Part shown: positions 22,411 to 34,885 of the stretch, piece after piece
Position numbering within the stretch: position 1 is the stretch's first letter
Layout of the letters: every line of letters begins with the position of its first letter
Assembly (NCBI GenBank): GCA_032622095.1
Contig: CP136069.1
Coordinates: 206,328,750-206,392,749, forward strand
Direction: 5' to 3'
Length of the DNA: 64,000 nucleotides
From: Siphonodentalium dalli
Lineage: Eukaryota > Mollusca > Scaphopoda > Gadilida > Siphonodentaliidae
Translations under genes and position numbers: made by a program
Notes under the pieces: generated by a model
Seen by the model: only the letters and a program-made list of their open reading frames with translations
The model's database searches: none
Told to the model about the DNA's origin: nothing

Positions 22411-23041
22411 ATAAAACGACCTATTGCCAAAAAGGCGTAACATGAAAGGCCGTGGCTGTAACCTGATCGGGAAAAACGCAGCGGACGAGGAGCGAGGTGA
22501 TTACACACACAAAGAGAACGCCGAACAGCAATTAGGACAATGCGGTGGGACAGGTGGACACTCAAACCAGACCGCCGGGAACCAGAGCGTAACCACGGGA
22601 TAAATATTGGAGACGACGGATTAGAAGGCGATGGCGGTACTGTGAGACAGCGGGCAAGGAGAAAAACAAGGCGGCAATACATGACCTTAAACTGTAGATG
22701 ATTGGAGGTAGTGGCGAGCAGCGATGGCAGCAGATAGAAAATTTTACGTCCTCTCTCTGTGGACAAAAGTTGGAATGGACGGAAGTGACAATATTTTCTG
22801 CGCATGCTCGGAGCGGATAACTCTATTTGGCATGAGTGACCTTAGTTGTCAGTGATGTTGTAGCTCTCGGAAGTCACACCCCGATATACTACGCTTATTG
22901 GAGCCAACGCGACTTGCCGCTTAATTGAAGACGTTGAGCTTGTATAAATTGCCACAAGGGTGATTCCTTGTGGCTTCTTAATCGTATCATAACGCCCATA
23001 ATGTGACACCGGCGTCAATTTGTATGTCATTTATCGCATAT
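22411..23041. other. No supported gene
   Basis: GC-richer DNA. A hairpin-like pair GCCACAAGG with CCTTGTGGC lies at about 22951-22975. No domain is recognised in any frame. Confidence 0.35.
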
Positions 23042-23140
23042 TATTTCTTAGCATGTATTCAGGATTCACCCCCCAAAATTAACTGGTATTCAGGATTCAC
23101 CCCCCCCCCCCCAAAATTAACTGGTATTCAGGATTCAGGG
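23042..23140 (+). repeat. Short tandem repeat of GGATTCACCCCCC units
   Basis: GTATTCAGGATTCACCCCCC, followed by AAAATTAACTG, occurs twice. A third start is followed by GGGGGAGGGGG. The copies differ in cytosine-run length. Confidence 0.8.
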
Positions 23141-23929
23141 GGAGGGGGTGATACCCTCTTATATCACCTCTGTTATTAAATTAATCCAATTTTGGACTAC
23201 ATGCTGGTACACGATCTCAAAACATTGGCATCAATTTCCTCACTAGCAGATGGGCATAGCCTAAATATAGCCAGAGAATTATGGACTGTTATATTTATGG
23301 GCACAACAAATTTTCTATATTCAGCCCAATTACGTTGCCAGGTACCCGGTAACCTAATCAATATTGGGCAGTAAACAACATTGTGACCAACATTGGGTCA
23401 CATTTCTGGCAAACTAAGCTTTTGCATTGGCTTTTTCATAGCTCAGTGCATATGTGTTAAGTAAGTAAAGTGATCAATCAACGCACATTTCTCTGTTAGA
23501 GGGTATTCAGGGTGCGCAGTTGTCATCAGAATGTAAAATTACCTCTTTGATAAATTGACAGAATTTGGTGATGCAGAACAATCAGAAGATATACAAGACA
23601 TACATGTGCAATCACAAGAAATACAGACGTCTTCTACAAAACAAAGAACTAATGACGTCACATGTCGCTTCTTCAGAACAACCAAAATAAAGACGGAGAA
23701 AATCAACCATCCGGAACAAATGGACTGATGAACAAAAGGCTGCTATCCATATTTAAAGCATCTAGGAAAGTATTTCACTTGTAATAGCCTACCAGGGAAA
23801 TTTCAATGTCTGGAGCCTATGAGGAAGGCTCCTGTCCTTAGTGCTTGACCCTGGGACCAGATTAAGTTTTTCATAAAAAACAATAAGTAAATTGTATGTC
23901 CACAGCGAGGAAACTTAACCCTTTCAACC
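23141..23929. other. No gene seen
   Basis: AT-rich, short chance frames only. Confidence 0.4.
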
Positions 23930-24016
23930 ACAGGTCCCCTGAACAAACATTGACCCCACCCCCAATAATACTTCATTCTATAGAGTGGAGTCAATTTTTG
24001 TTCTGGGGACCTGTGC
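23930..24016. repeat. Small inverted repeat with ACAGGTCCCC ends
   Basis: CACAGGTCCCCTGAACAAA pairs with TTTGTTCTGGGGACCTGTG. The inner part TTGACCCCACCCCCAATAAT also occurs with changes at 48417-48440, so the sequence is dispersed. Confidence 0.7.
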
Positions 24017-24059
24017 TTTCAACCTGTAAGACGAGTATACCGGTCAGAACCTTAGGCTT

Positions 24060-24310
24060 AAAAAATAACCTTTTTATGTTTACCCATACCACAGTATGGT
24101 AAACATAGTGTCGTTGTCTGGATTGACCACTCGTCGTTCGTCCGTCCGTCTGTCTAGCCGCCCGTCTGTCCATCCATAGACACTTTACGCATAATGTGAT
24201 AACTGAAACATTTCCTATCTTATCGCAACCAATTTTGGTATGTGAGTTTCCCAGCGTCAAGTACAGATTGATTTCGAATATGGGTTTGATCCGACTAGTT
24301 TTCACTGAGT
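24060..24310 (+). repeat. Interspersed repeat with GTCCGTCCGTCTGTC tract
   Basis: CCATACCACAGTATGGTAAA is followed by a GTCCGTC-rich tract at 24130-24175, then TTATCGCAACCAATTTTGGT, an arrangement frequent in invertebrate repeats. No coding signal. Confidence 0.5.
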
Positions 24311-24888
24311 TATGGCTCTTTTAAAAAAAAAATATTCACTCTTAAAAAAAATAATAAATATTTAGATTGATTTTCTTGCTCAATTTAACTACCAAAAACA
24401 AAACAAAATTAATAAATAGAAAATATATAATAAAATATATATTTTTTTTAAATAATTAACCGCACAAATTTGTTTAAATCGGTCCAAAATCTTGTGTTAT
24501 GTACTGGTAAATTTATTTGGAGCGATATTAAATCCAATTCACCAATTCCATCACATACCCTTGGACTACTTAGCTAGTGATAAGGCTATGTTATTTTCTG
24601 ATGTCTCTTATGCCAATTGATGTGCAAATAATCTGATAAAGAAAGCTATGGTATCTAATTTAAAATAAAGATTCAACAATAAACATAACATGATATTAAC
24701 AGTAGACTCGGATATCTGTGCTGTAGAGTGATATCTTCAGATGTCTGAGGTCATTATAATTGTTATTGGTTTAATAGAGAGGTCAGTGTTCAACATAAAC
24801 AATTCCTGTGATTTGTTGACAGCTCTGCTATATAATTGATATTAATGGGTCAACAGTGAGGTGGCTAACCTGTATACTATATTGTTGG
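24311..24888. other. No gene seen
   Basis: Very AT-rich sequence (A and T runs near 24320-24470), nothing supported. Confidence 0.4.
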
Positions 24889-27800
24889 AAACATCATGAC
24901 GATTCAGAGAAACTGTCGTCCGTCAACTCTGTACAAAACTAGCCCGCTCAACCTAGCTTAACTTGTCATACATGTTTGGAAAGATTGGAGTATTTTCTAC
25001 TGGGAGGTATTAACTATATTTTCCTGATCCTACAAATATTGTAATGATAGGCAAAAATTTAACCCCCCCCCCCCCCCAATGTCACAAAAAGCTGAGTATA
25101 GCCATCGCCGGAGATTGGATCCCAGAATGATAGAATAATGCGTAGTATTGGCTTTTATTTAGTGTAGAACACACATAACAAGTGTAAAATGTGAATTTCC
25201 AACCACATTCACCATTAGAAGAGTATACAAATCCAAGATGGCGTCCAATATGGCGGTCAATTTTTATTTTAAGACTTTATGAAGCGACATACGCAAAATC
25301 CCGAAAAGGAACGTCCCAGTGTTAAAACCTATATTATTTTAATGATTACATAGAATAAAATTTCATATCAAACATTAATTTGACCATTAGTACATCTTTT
25401 CAATTGGTAAACTAATAGGTAAAAATGTATCCCTCTATCCAATGACATAAAACTCGAAATAAAGTTATCGCCTGGGATTGGAACCACGAGTGATAGCATT
25501 ATGCGCAGTATTTTGTTATATTCAATGTACAACATACATACGAAGTGACAGGTATGAAATTCCATAAAATACAAATTTCCAACCATATCCACTATTAGAT
25601 GAGTATCAAACTCGAAGATGGCGTACACTATGGCATTCAGTTGTTATTTTAGGACTTATTGAAGCGACATACGAAAATTCCAGAAAAGGAACGTCCCCAG
25701 TGGTAAAATGTTTACTATTTTAATGACCATATAGAATAGCATGTTATATGAAACATTAGTTTCACCAATAATACATCTTATCAATTGGTAAAATAATAGT
25801 GCAAAATTTATTCCGCCGTTCAATGTCATAAAATTCTAACTAAAGTTGTCGCCTGGGATTGGAACACGAATTATCGCATAATGCGCAGTATTTTGTTTTA
25901 TTTAATGTAGAACACATATGCAAATTGGCCAGAGAAAATTGCCATCAAGATTTGTTATTTGGAGAGTATCATAATCCAAGATGGCGTTCAATATGGCGGC
26001 CAATTTAATTTCAAGACTTAATGAACGGGCATACGACAAATTCAGAAAAGGAACATCCCCAGTGGTATATTATATATCATTGTACTGACTAAACATATAG
26101 AATATTTCATATCAAACATTAGATTCAGCATTGATCCATATTATCAATTGATGAAATAATTAGACAAAAAACTTAACCACCCCTATATTCACAAACTTCC
26201 ACACAAATGAGCCACTGGAGATTGTAGTACAGGTCAAAAAGAAATGAGCATACATTTTGGATTTCATTTGTGCTGAATACGATAGAGAAACAAAAAGTTT
26301 GAAGTCACATCCACTATTGCGCCATAATTGCGGCCAACGTGGCAGTTGAGTTTAATGTCAACACTTTGTGAACAACTAATACGATATGCGGGCAAAGAAC
26401 GTCTCATATGGTATTACTTATGCGATGTGTTAGCTACAATGTGTGTTTCCAGTATTAAATGGCAATTTATTGTTTTATGTGATGACGGAGACCAAACTAT
26501 GGTGGTCAAGTATATAAACAAAACATCAGGTGAGCTTTGTCATGTCTTGAATTTATAACACTTCGTGAAAACATAAAACAGGACAAATGACGTCTCCATA
26601 TATATATGGTATGTATATATATTGTGGCGATTCATTATATTCATTTCATTGCATTAGTCATATGAAATAGTAGTTCTGTCATTAACATAATTATCTTTTA
26701 ATTTGCGAAATAATAAACACAAACTCAACATTCCTCACCTCTAAAGTTATAACATTGCACACAAAGGTACCTCGTAACTAAGAATAAAACAACAAATGCG
26801 CAGTTGTAGATGTCATTTTAGGCGGCATAATTATGTGAGAACCACACTCGCTATCAGATGGATCTCAAATACAAGATGGCATCCCATAATCTGGATGTCA
26901 CTTCAATTTGGAGAAGATGTACAGCAACCAGAGAAGAGACGTCCTTTTGTGATGCTTTGCGTTGGATTTGTTGTTGAAGTGCAAGACGTGTTCAACCAAC
27001 AACCATTCAAATGGTTTGTTTGTTCACTCTAGTGCAGGTAGTCGATAAGTTAACTTTTCAATAATAATATTTTGGAATGGAATAATATTAACATATATGT
27101 TATCTCCATAAAGATGAGAAACATTTGCTTTTAACAATCATAAAAACTACATGGCTCTGATAGCCAACCATTCAATTAACGTTCAGTGACTAAAGGTCAA
27201 ACATGACTCCAGTGACGACATGTTTATAGAGACATAGAGACAGATGGATGTGAGAAATACTTTTATAATTTCCCCATTTTCATTGAATGTGAGTCACACA
27301 ATGTGAATCTATTCATTTACAGCAATGGGCACTTGAGCATGGCATGTCCAGGTTTTCTTGAGAAACGCAAATGGCCTAAATCGCCATAGACCAAACCATA
27401 CACACAACCTGAATCTATATGTCAAGACCAATGACTACTGTTCATTGTGAAGTGCCTTATGCATGTTGCCATTTCAATTGTATTTATATTTGCTACTAGC
27501 CTCCAGTTCTTCATTACTTATCATTTTATCCATTTCAAATGAGTGAAATGACACCAAACTCAAAAGAACCGTGGATAACACAACTTTGTAGTGATATCCT
27601 GGTTTGCTAGTGAGTTGCGTGATAATGATTATAATCTAATGACAATCATTAATGCAACACCAACGTGCATGTTCAGTGGAGATTATCACACTGTCACCTA
27701 TGTATCAATAAAATGTATTAGCATTAGTGATATTACTACACATGTAGTCCGGATCCACTTTCATAAGAACTAATACAGATATGATATCCGCCCGAGATAT

Positions 27801-30210
27801 AGAACATTCAATTTCAATTAGTCTAGCCCGGAAACTCAATATCTTCTGTTTGCACATATATGAATCCGATTGACATTCACAACATTTTAACTCACATATT
27901 AGTCGAGACTGAAATATCAATGTACAGAAGAACATGCACATCAAGCAACATATGGCGAGAACAACTTATATGCATATATATGTGGTGTTGTTCTCTTATT
28001 TGACGATTATACAAAGCAGTAATCTCTCGATCACTATAATGCATTTTTATAATCTATTGTTATGCTGATTGCATTATGTGAATATTGTGGTCCCATGTTA
28101 TGTTATTAAAGAGCATGTTCTATGTGGGCGATGATGAATCTCGTGTTACGTTAATAGGCAATGACTATGATGTGTGAACTTTGATTGCTCGTGGACTCAT
28201 ATCCAACTTTGCCAAAACCAGAGATCGATTAGATATCTTATTTGCTAGATTTAAAAATGTATGCCATTTTTGTTTTTTGCGTTACTGCATATAATATAAC
28301 AGCAGGTGGTGATTCTGTTATTTAATGTTTCATTTGGCCAAAACAGTTGCAGGGCTCTCTGAAAGTGTTGGTGGACACCAAAAAGGACATGCTAATGAGG
28401 GCTGCACATTCAAGAATGTCAAAATATATTAATGATTGTCATATGTTAGCATTGGCCATTACAACATCACTTCGTACCGCATTGAGTGCGTGATTATTTG
28501 CAACGGTTAATGACCATCCTCTATTATTACCAGTTGTCTGCATATCGTTAATGCTTTACTTACCTAACGTCTCAAAATGACATACAATGTGTCAAACAAT
28601 AGTCAAATGCGCATTGGAGATCGATACACGATACACGATCCGGCAAATTAAACTAATTAAGTCATTCTCGGAATTTTTGTTTGTTTTTTATTTTGGTTGG
28701 TTTGTCTTTCTCCAAATATTTGATATAAAGTTCATGATAATTGCTAAACAAAACAACCTAAACATTCAACAAATGCAAATTTCCATCCAGTATTAATCCT
28801 GTCGTCACATCTGCGTCATAGCTAAGGGTGTGACATTTGGAACCTGATGTAGGATACTACCAAACCAATGGCAACATATAAGACACGGCTTAACCGCCCG
28901 TACGGAGCTGATGGACAGTTTATGGAAGTTAATTTGAGACAGTCATGTCAAAGCTTTATCTGGAAAAAAATGTTGTCTTACCACCATCACTCAAACACAA
29001 CATATCAACTTCTAATACAAACACACAATCTAAACAATATATCGCTTCAAACTGCCGTATGATACATTTTGACCGGCTTTCGTATTCATTGTTCGCAGCG
29101 TATTGACATTAGAATTTGCCATCATGTTGTGCGTCATCTTGGATTTTGGTTGTTTCCTAAGACCAGATGTGGATGCAAATTAAACAATTTAATTTTCTTC
29201 GTTGTATTCAACACATTAAACACAAAGTAATTCCGATCAATTTGCTTAATTCTTTGCATTCTGGACTATAGTCACAAGTCACAATGTGGACGTTTGTGAC
29301 TGGGTGGTGGTTAAGTTTTTGTTTACTAATTCTCCAACTCATAATATGGACTAATGGTGAAACTACTGTACCATATGAACTATCGTCTATGTAGTCAATT
29401 CAATGATATACACTATGCCACAGGGGACGTCCCCTTTATAGTTCGTTCGTATGTCCGTTCGCTAAGTGGTACAATTAAAATTGGACGCCATATTGGACGC
29501 CATCTTGCTGTTTCATACTCTTCTAATAGTGAATATGGATGGAAATTCATACCTGTCACTTAGTATGTATGTTGTACATTAAATAAAACAAAATACTGCG
29601 CATAATGCCATCACTCGTGGTTCCAATCCCAGGCGATAACTTTATTTCGAGTTTTATGACATTGGATGGAGGGATACATTTTTACCTATTAGTTTACCAA
29701 TTGAAAAGATGTACTAATGGTCAAATTAATGTTTGATATGTAACGTTATTCTATGTAATCATTACAATAATATAGATTTTACCACTGGGGACGTTCCTTT
29801 TCGGGATTTTTCGTATGTCGCTTCACAAAGTCTTAAAATAAAAACTTACCGCCATATTGGACGCCATCTTGGATTTGTATACTCTTCTAATGGTGAATAT
29901 GGTTGGAAATTCACATTTTACACTTGTTATGTGTGTTCTACACTAAATAGAAGCAAATACTACGCATTATTCTATCATTCTGGGATCCAATCCCCGGCGA
30001 TGGCTATACTCAGCTTTTTATGACATTGGGGGAGGGTTAAGTTTTTGCCTATCATTACAATATTTGTAGGATCAGAAAAATAAAGTTAATACCTCCCGGT
30101 AGAAAATACACCAGTCTTTCCAAACATATATGACAAGTTAAGCTAAGTTGAGCGTGCTAGTTTTGTTCAGAGTTGACGGGCGACAGTTTCTCTGAATCGT
30201 CATGATGTTT
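24889..30210. mobile_element. 5.3-kb long inverted-repeat (foldback-like) element
   Basis: The left end AAACATCATGACGATTCAGA (24889) is the reverse complement of the right end finishing TCTGAATCGTCATGATGTTT (30210). About 570 bp at each end align well. Inside the arms a unit of roughly 370-400 bp recurs, each with AAGATGGCG, CAATATGGCGG-like, GGAACGTCCC-like and AATGCGNAGTATT blocks. Left-arm units centre near 25220, 25615, 25980 and, decayed, 26330 and 26870. Right-arm units centre near 29860, 29500 and, decayed, 29135. The middle (about 27000-28850) is AT-rich and has no recognisable gene. No transposase was found, so it would depend on proteins from elsewhere. No clear target duplication. 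Confidence 0.85.
27050..28850. other. Unique core of the long inverted-repeat element
   Basis: No domain could be recognised. A local hairpin (GAGAACAAC with GTTGTTCTC) sits at 27957-27994. Open frames of 60-80 residues on both strands appear random. Confidence 0.4.
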
Positions 30211-30472
30211 TGACGCAGAACGTTACATTCTCTACCATGACGTCGTGAAATCTCAAACAAACCAGAAAAAATAAGAACGTTCCGATCTAGTATTACGATG
30301 TACCCCATAATAACAAATAGAACGTTCTGTTGTTAGTGATGTGCTTAACTTTTAACCAATTGTATATAGCTGGTCAACCGCTGAAAACAGGCTAACTTTT
30401 CGGTAGGGTACCTTCACAAATAGTCTTACCATACATAGCTGCCACCAATTCCGGTAAGGCCAAGAATCATTT
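30211..30472. other. No gene seen
   Basis: AGAACGTT words recur at 30226, 30282 and 30319. No coding signal. Confidence 0.4.
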
Positions 30473-30727
30473 TCATAAATGAGATATATTTACCTTCCAG
30501 AAAAAGTTGGTTTCAACTTGTTCTACCGAGGGTAGGGGTATCTCGAAAACTAAGGCCCTTTTTGGATTTGGCCGCTCCTCTAAGAGGGGACTTCCACTGA
30601 ATGAGTTCGCAGCCTGAGGAGGACGAGTGGTCTTGACTGACTGACGGACTGTCCGCTTTATGTGGGGACTGCCGATGAGCACTCTGACCATGCTCGTAAG
30701 GGTGGGAACCTCTGACGGGGTTCTCAT
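30473..30727 (-). CDS. Weak candidate coding exon
   Basis: An 84-residue frame starts MRTPSEVPTLTSMVRVLIGS and is rich in Pro, Ser and Arg. It is GC-richer than its flanks. Near its end the sequence CTGGAAGGTAAATAT is a plausible splice donor, which would end coding at about 30494. No domain is recognised and no partner exon was located; a later GTATGGTAAGAC (about 30428) is another donor-like site. It may equally be part of a repeat. Confidence 0.25.
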   Translation of the reverse strand: MRTPSEVPTLTSMVRVLIGSPHIKRTVRQSVKTTRPPQAANSFSGSPLLEERPNPKRALVFEIPLPSVEQVETNFFWKVNISHL

Positions 30728-30803
30728 CCGATAGGAATGGTCCGCAAAAGTTCCGGGTTATTTAAAAACAAAAATTTGACACTGAATGACCCTGGTCGAG
30801 GGA

Positions 30804-30834
30804 GGGGATACGGATACGGATACGGATACGGATA
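30804..30834 (+). repeat. GGATAC microsatellite
   Basis: Five tandem GGATAC units. Confidence 0.9.
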
Positions 30835-30886
30835 CAAGGTGGACATTTTGTGTTTTTCAGTTTTGGGGACCCATCACCCCGGGAAT

Positions 30887-30965
30887 GTAAGATTTTTCCA
30901 CCCAGGTCTGGGACACCCACCCGGGATCTTAAGTTTTTCCCACCCAGGTCTGGGACACCCACCCC
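30887..30965 (+). repeat. Tandem duplication, about 45 bp
   Basis: TTTTTCCACCCAGGTCTGGG followed by ACACCCACCC occurs twice in succession, with CCCGGGA-type spacers. Confidence 0.85.
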
Positions 30966-31309
30966 CAAAATTAATGAAAATCTTGTAAATTCTACTAAAT
31001 AATGTGTTGTTGGCAGGGTACGGGTCTCTCATTGTGTCTCCACCGGAACTGCGAGAACGCTGATTAAGTACACACACAAAAAATAAAGAAACAAAGCACA
31101 TGTCTGAAAATATGCCAACACAACTAGTGACAAATCTTTTAAAAACCAAAATATTTATGGTTATAAAGGTAAAATACCCATTTTAACAGGATAGTTGTGT
31201 CCCTTATTAGCAATAAGTTAAAATATATGCATGTGTAAGGTAAAAACACCATCAATTTGATTATATAAACACAAATTTGATTTTTGAGACAGTGTAATTT
31301 TTTTTATTG

Positions 31310-31415
31310 CACATCTACTTGATTGGGTGGGATTGGAACCGCAGCCCATGATGGCGAGCGCGCCTTGCGACTCAAAGTCTGACGTCAATACCACACAGCT
31401 AGATCCGAAGCCACG
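31310..31415 (-). repeat. tRNA-derived SINE-like relic
   Basis: On the minus strand ATCTAGCTGTGTGGTATTGA resembles a pol III A box. GCGGTTCCAATCCC, about 60 nt later, resembles a B box. Between them, GTCAGACTTTGAGTCGCAAG recalls the anticodon arm of a Leu/Ser-type tRNA. The T-stem does not pair well, so a functional tRNA is unlikely; a SINE head or tRNA pseudogene fits better. Confidence 0.4.
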
Positions 31416-33012
31416 ACAACTAGTTTTCACAGCTGGCTCAACCAATTTTTGTGGCTGGTTATCTAGCTAAGCCGGCTTAGTCGCGACGTTCGTGGCTGAC
31501 GAAATATGGCCGTCATTAAAGTCCTGATCACACCTAGCAGTGGCAGGGATATTCTTGACATCTGACAGCTGTCGTTGGAATATTTCTTCCATAAAACAAG
31601 TTTGGATCGGTACCCCGTATACATGATTTTCAAATTACCAATGCAATCAGGATTGGTGAGATCTATCAAATTAATTTCATTTTGAAAGTCGTTATAACAT
31701 ATCTTCATCCAGGTGAATAAATGACAAAAATAGAATACAGAATGTCGTATTGTTTACTACAAAAAAGGTCTCGTACGGCATAAAAACTGACCTGTTTTAC
31801 TCCTCAACGGACACCCTTTGCAACGTGAGATTCTGATAATTCATGACAGTTGGTGTACAATTAATTCAGCTGCAATAGACGTCAGATATTCCTCTGTTTA
31901 TTGCGATAAGAAAGCACTGTGTTGATTAGAAGAATCGGAGTTTAACTACCTTTAGCAGTGGCGGACAGAATCTGAGTGCGTTACCGATTGGTCGATCAAA
32001 TTACGTTGGGTGGCGTATCTATTCTTCATTCATCTATGTCATCACCGACCTGTCATTACGTGCGCTCGCGCAACAGTATGGCGATCAATCAGATTCGTAG
32101 GTACTTACGTTTGTGTCACCATACCGATTCACTTATGAACTACTACCAGCTCACGGAAGAATATCTTATACTTCATATAGTAAAAACTGCCAATTGCTTA
32201 ATCAAGTTATAGATTTCACCAACTGAACATTTAAAAATTATATTTGAGTGCGTTTTGGAGCGCATTCTTTGATCTTTTAGAAAGATGTTGCACGAACATA
32301 CGTTGTGGATGTTGACGTTTCTAAGGACGCTTTCACTGACAACGGAAACCAGCATGGTCCATTCTAATGATGCTCCATAACGTTGTTACGACCCAGTGAC
32401 GTCACTCACGAACTGCCGGAGGTTAACTGCTCCAAGTTCTTGTAACCTTTCTTCCTTGCATATTTTAAGTTTATATGTCTAGTAGAGGATGCTTATCTCT
32501 CTAGTAGACGGATAGAGGCGTGGTTTATCTGATGGGCTTTATCTGTATAGTAGACAGGGGTAGGAAGTGGATAAATAGGGGTATTCCTTATTCCTTACAT
32601 CATATAAATAAGGGTATTCCTTATTTCTTCCCCTTCTCTGTTTTGTTTGTTCCCATAGTGTTCCCATGGAATATGCATTTTTTACTGCCATGATAATAAT
32701 CCAGTTATACTTCCCTTACATATATCAATGTGATTATAATTTATTATATACTCATAAAATTATTGAAGATTGTAATTGTCGTTTTTTGCTAACATTAAAT
32801 TAAATTAAATTAAATAAATTAAGTAAAATACAGTGAAATTAACCATAGTATTAGCCATAAATATAAATTATAATATAAAATATATTGGTAACATGAATTC
32901 ACCCTATACGAATTCCGTTAAAACAACTAATCCTTCAAATTAAATTTGTTTACCGGTGACCGGCCTCCTGATCGCGCAGTTCGACTTTTAAACTAATAAA
33001 CCGGAAAAACCG
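31416..33012. other. No supported gene
   Basis: At 32565-32630 a GTATTCCTTATT segment is duplicated beside TATAAATA-like words, which might be promoter sequence of an unrecognised element. Low-complexity AAATTAAATTAAATT at 32800-32820. No domain recognised. Confidence 0.4.
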
Positions 33013-33340
33013 AAAACCTACATGGGACCGTGGAATTTTATAATTTGGACCATATTATACAAGCGGGCGTGCTAATTAATTATATACCGTTCCGTCTGCA
33101 GTATGCTCCGTTAACCAATAACAATTGGTTGAAAAATACACATATATACATGTATTCTTTGCAATTGACAGAAACACAGGGACGTTTAACACACTCGCTG
33201 CCTGATATGGGGTAATCGCTAGAGTTATCCAAACCAAAGTGCAATGGTAATGACTCGCATAAGGAGCAATAAAATATAGATCTATGTACCAAATTCGAGT
33301 AGTTAATTTCCTTATACCAATTAGTGAGGTGTCTTCCTGC
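33013..33340 (+). repeat. Direct repeat, left copy (about 330 bp)
   Basis: Starts AAACCTACATGGGACCGTGG and ends GTGAGGTGTCTTCCTGC. The copy at 34587-34885 is nearly identical but lacks about 31 bp (AACCAATAACAATTGGTT region, itself a small hairpin). No TG...CA ends, so it does not look like a standard LTR. Confidence 0.9.
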
Positions 33341-34586
33341 TTTGGAGGCTATATGAATCATGCTCTCAAATGCCTTGTCGACTTTGAGTCGTTGTCTGAA
33401 TGAACGATTTAATGATAGTTTTTATGCAAATCGTACATCACTTGATTTATTCACACCATTATTATGCATTTTTATATTATTTGTATTCAATATATCGCAT
33501 CGCCTGTCCATACAGTCAAAGGCGCCATCTCGTTATTGCCTCTAAAATGACAATTTTGCATCAACGTGTTCGTGATCAGGCACTTTTGGTTTTCACATGG
33601 TCGTCGATTTTTCAATATTCGGCCTCAACCTGATTCCGGCTTTCGATGTTTCCGTATATACAATGTAACACGCGGTAATTACCGCCTTTGGACTCCGTGA
33701 GCAAATTCTGTTCACATTTACTAAATTTGTTATCCAATAAACGCTACTGTACAGTTTCTCATCCAATTGACACTTTTGTTCCTTTAACGGTATCTACGGT
33801 CCGATATGAAACTCTTAGTCGTTGAGTTACAGATGGAAAACTAACCCCGATAATCCATATTTTTGGCTACTACATATTCTAATTGAAGGAAACATTATTC
33901 GTGAGAGACAGTGGGGTTGATGTCTATAATGGTAGCGCAATGTCTAACGGTTTCCATGTGAGTTGATCGGATATATGTTTGATGTCACCTTGATGTCCTT
34001 GATGAGTTCATTTGACATACTGTTGCATATATTTACACTGATGTCTATTTTGTGTGTGGGGTCGTGTGCATGTGTGTGGGTCTTTAATTGAGGGTGCGTG
34101 TGCATTTGGTTGTGTGAGGGTGCGTATGAGGGTAGGTGAGTTCGTGTGCGACTGAATGCTAAGTGAAGGACTGCGCGTGTGTCTGATTCTATTGTCAACT
34201 TACTTGCATGTGTAGAACGTGCATCTGCATGCCTGTCAGTCGTGTTTCTTCCTGTCTGCATGGTTATCTGTCAGCATGTATGTCTGTCTAGATACGTATG
34301 TGACTGTCTGCCTGTCTGTCTGTATGTCTCTCTCGCGTGTATGTTTGTCTGTAAACTCGTATAAGCCTAGTCGTGTCTGGACGTATTTACGTGTGGTGAT
34401 TGCATGTGCCTGAGACTCAGTGTGTGTGCGTGTAACTATGTGCGTAATCTCGCTTTATTTGTGTTGTCGTATTCCTTAAATGTGCATATATTCCATTGTC
34501 ATGTTTGTATTAGAATTGTTTGTAATTATGTTATTTAAATTTAACTCTCCTATAGTGGAGGCAATAAAAGATATATATATATATTT
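33341..34586 (+). mobile_element. Segment between direct repeats, candidate LINE 3' fragment
   Basis: It ends CTCTCCTATAGTGGAGGCAA TAAAAG and then (AT)n directly against the right direct repeat. A small hairpin, an AATAAA signal and a dinucleotide tail are typical of some non-LTR retrotransposon 3' ends. The middle (34050-34400) is GT/CTGT-rich. No reverse transcriptase residues are visible, so the assignment is inference; alternatives are a tandem duplication or an unusual LTR element. Confidence 0.35.
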
Positions 34587-34885
34587 AAAACCTACATGGG
34601 ACCGTGGAATTTTATAATTTGGGCCATATTATACAAGCGGGCGTGCTAATTAATTATATACCGTTCCGTCTGCAGTATGCTCCGTTATTATACATGTATT
34701 CTTTGCAACTGACAGAAACACAGGGACGTTTAACACACTCGCTGCCGGATATGGGGTAATCGCTAGAGTTATCCAAACCAAAGTGCAATGGTGAGGACTC
34801 GCATAAGGAGCAATAAAATATAGATATATGTACCAAATTCGAGTAGTTAATTTCCTTATACCAATTAGTGAGGTGTCTTCCTGCA
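34587..34885 (+). repeat. Direct repeat, right copy (about 300 bp)
   Basis: Second copy of 33013-33340, with the internal deletion described there. Begins immediately after the AT tail of the intervening segment. Confidence 0.9.

Noticed and set aside
22347-22805. 152-residue minus-strand frame
   Set aside because: Lies in GGAC-rich repeat DNA, biased composition, no domain recognised.
30428-30500. LGLTGIGGS peptide as a P-loop kinase
   Set aside because: The frame is under 30 residues between stops and lacks the GKS/T of a P-loop; treated as chance.
31310-31415. Functional tRNA gene
   Set aside because: A- and B-box-like words exist, but the T-stem does not pair and no clean cloverleaf forms by eye.
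32380-32660. LTR or promoter with TATAAATA words
   Set aside because: No matching second copy or defined ends in the window; too weak to call.
33013-34885. LTR retrotransposon with 300-bp LTRs
   Set aside because: No TG/CA ends, no primer-binding site or polypurine tract seen, no gag/pol; kept as direct repeats with an insert.
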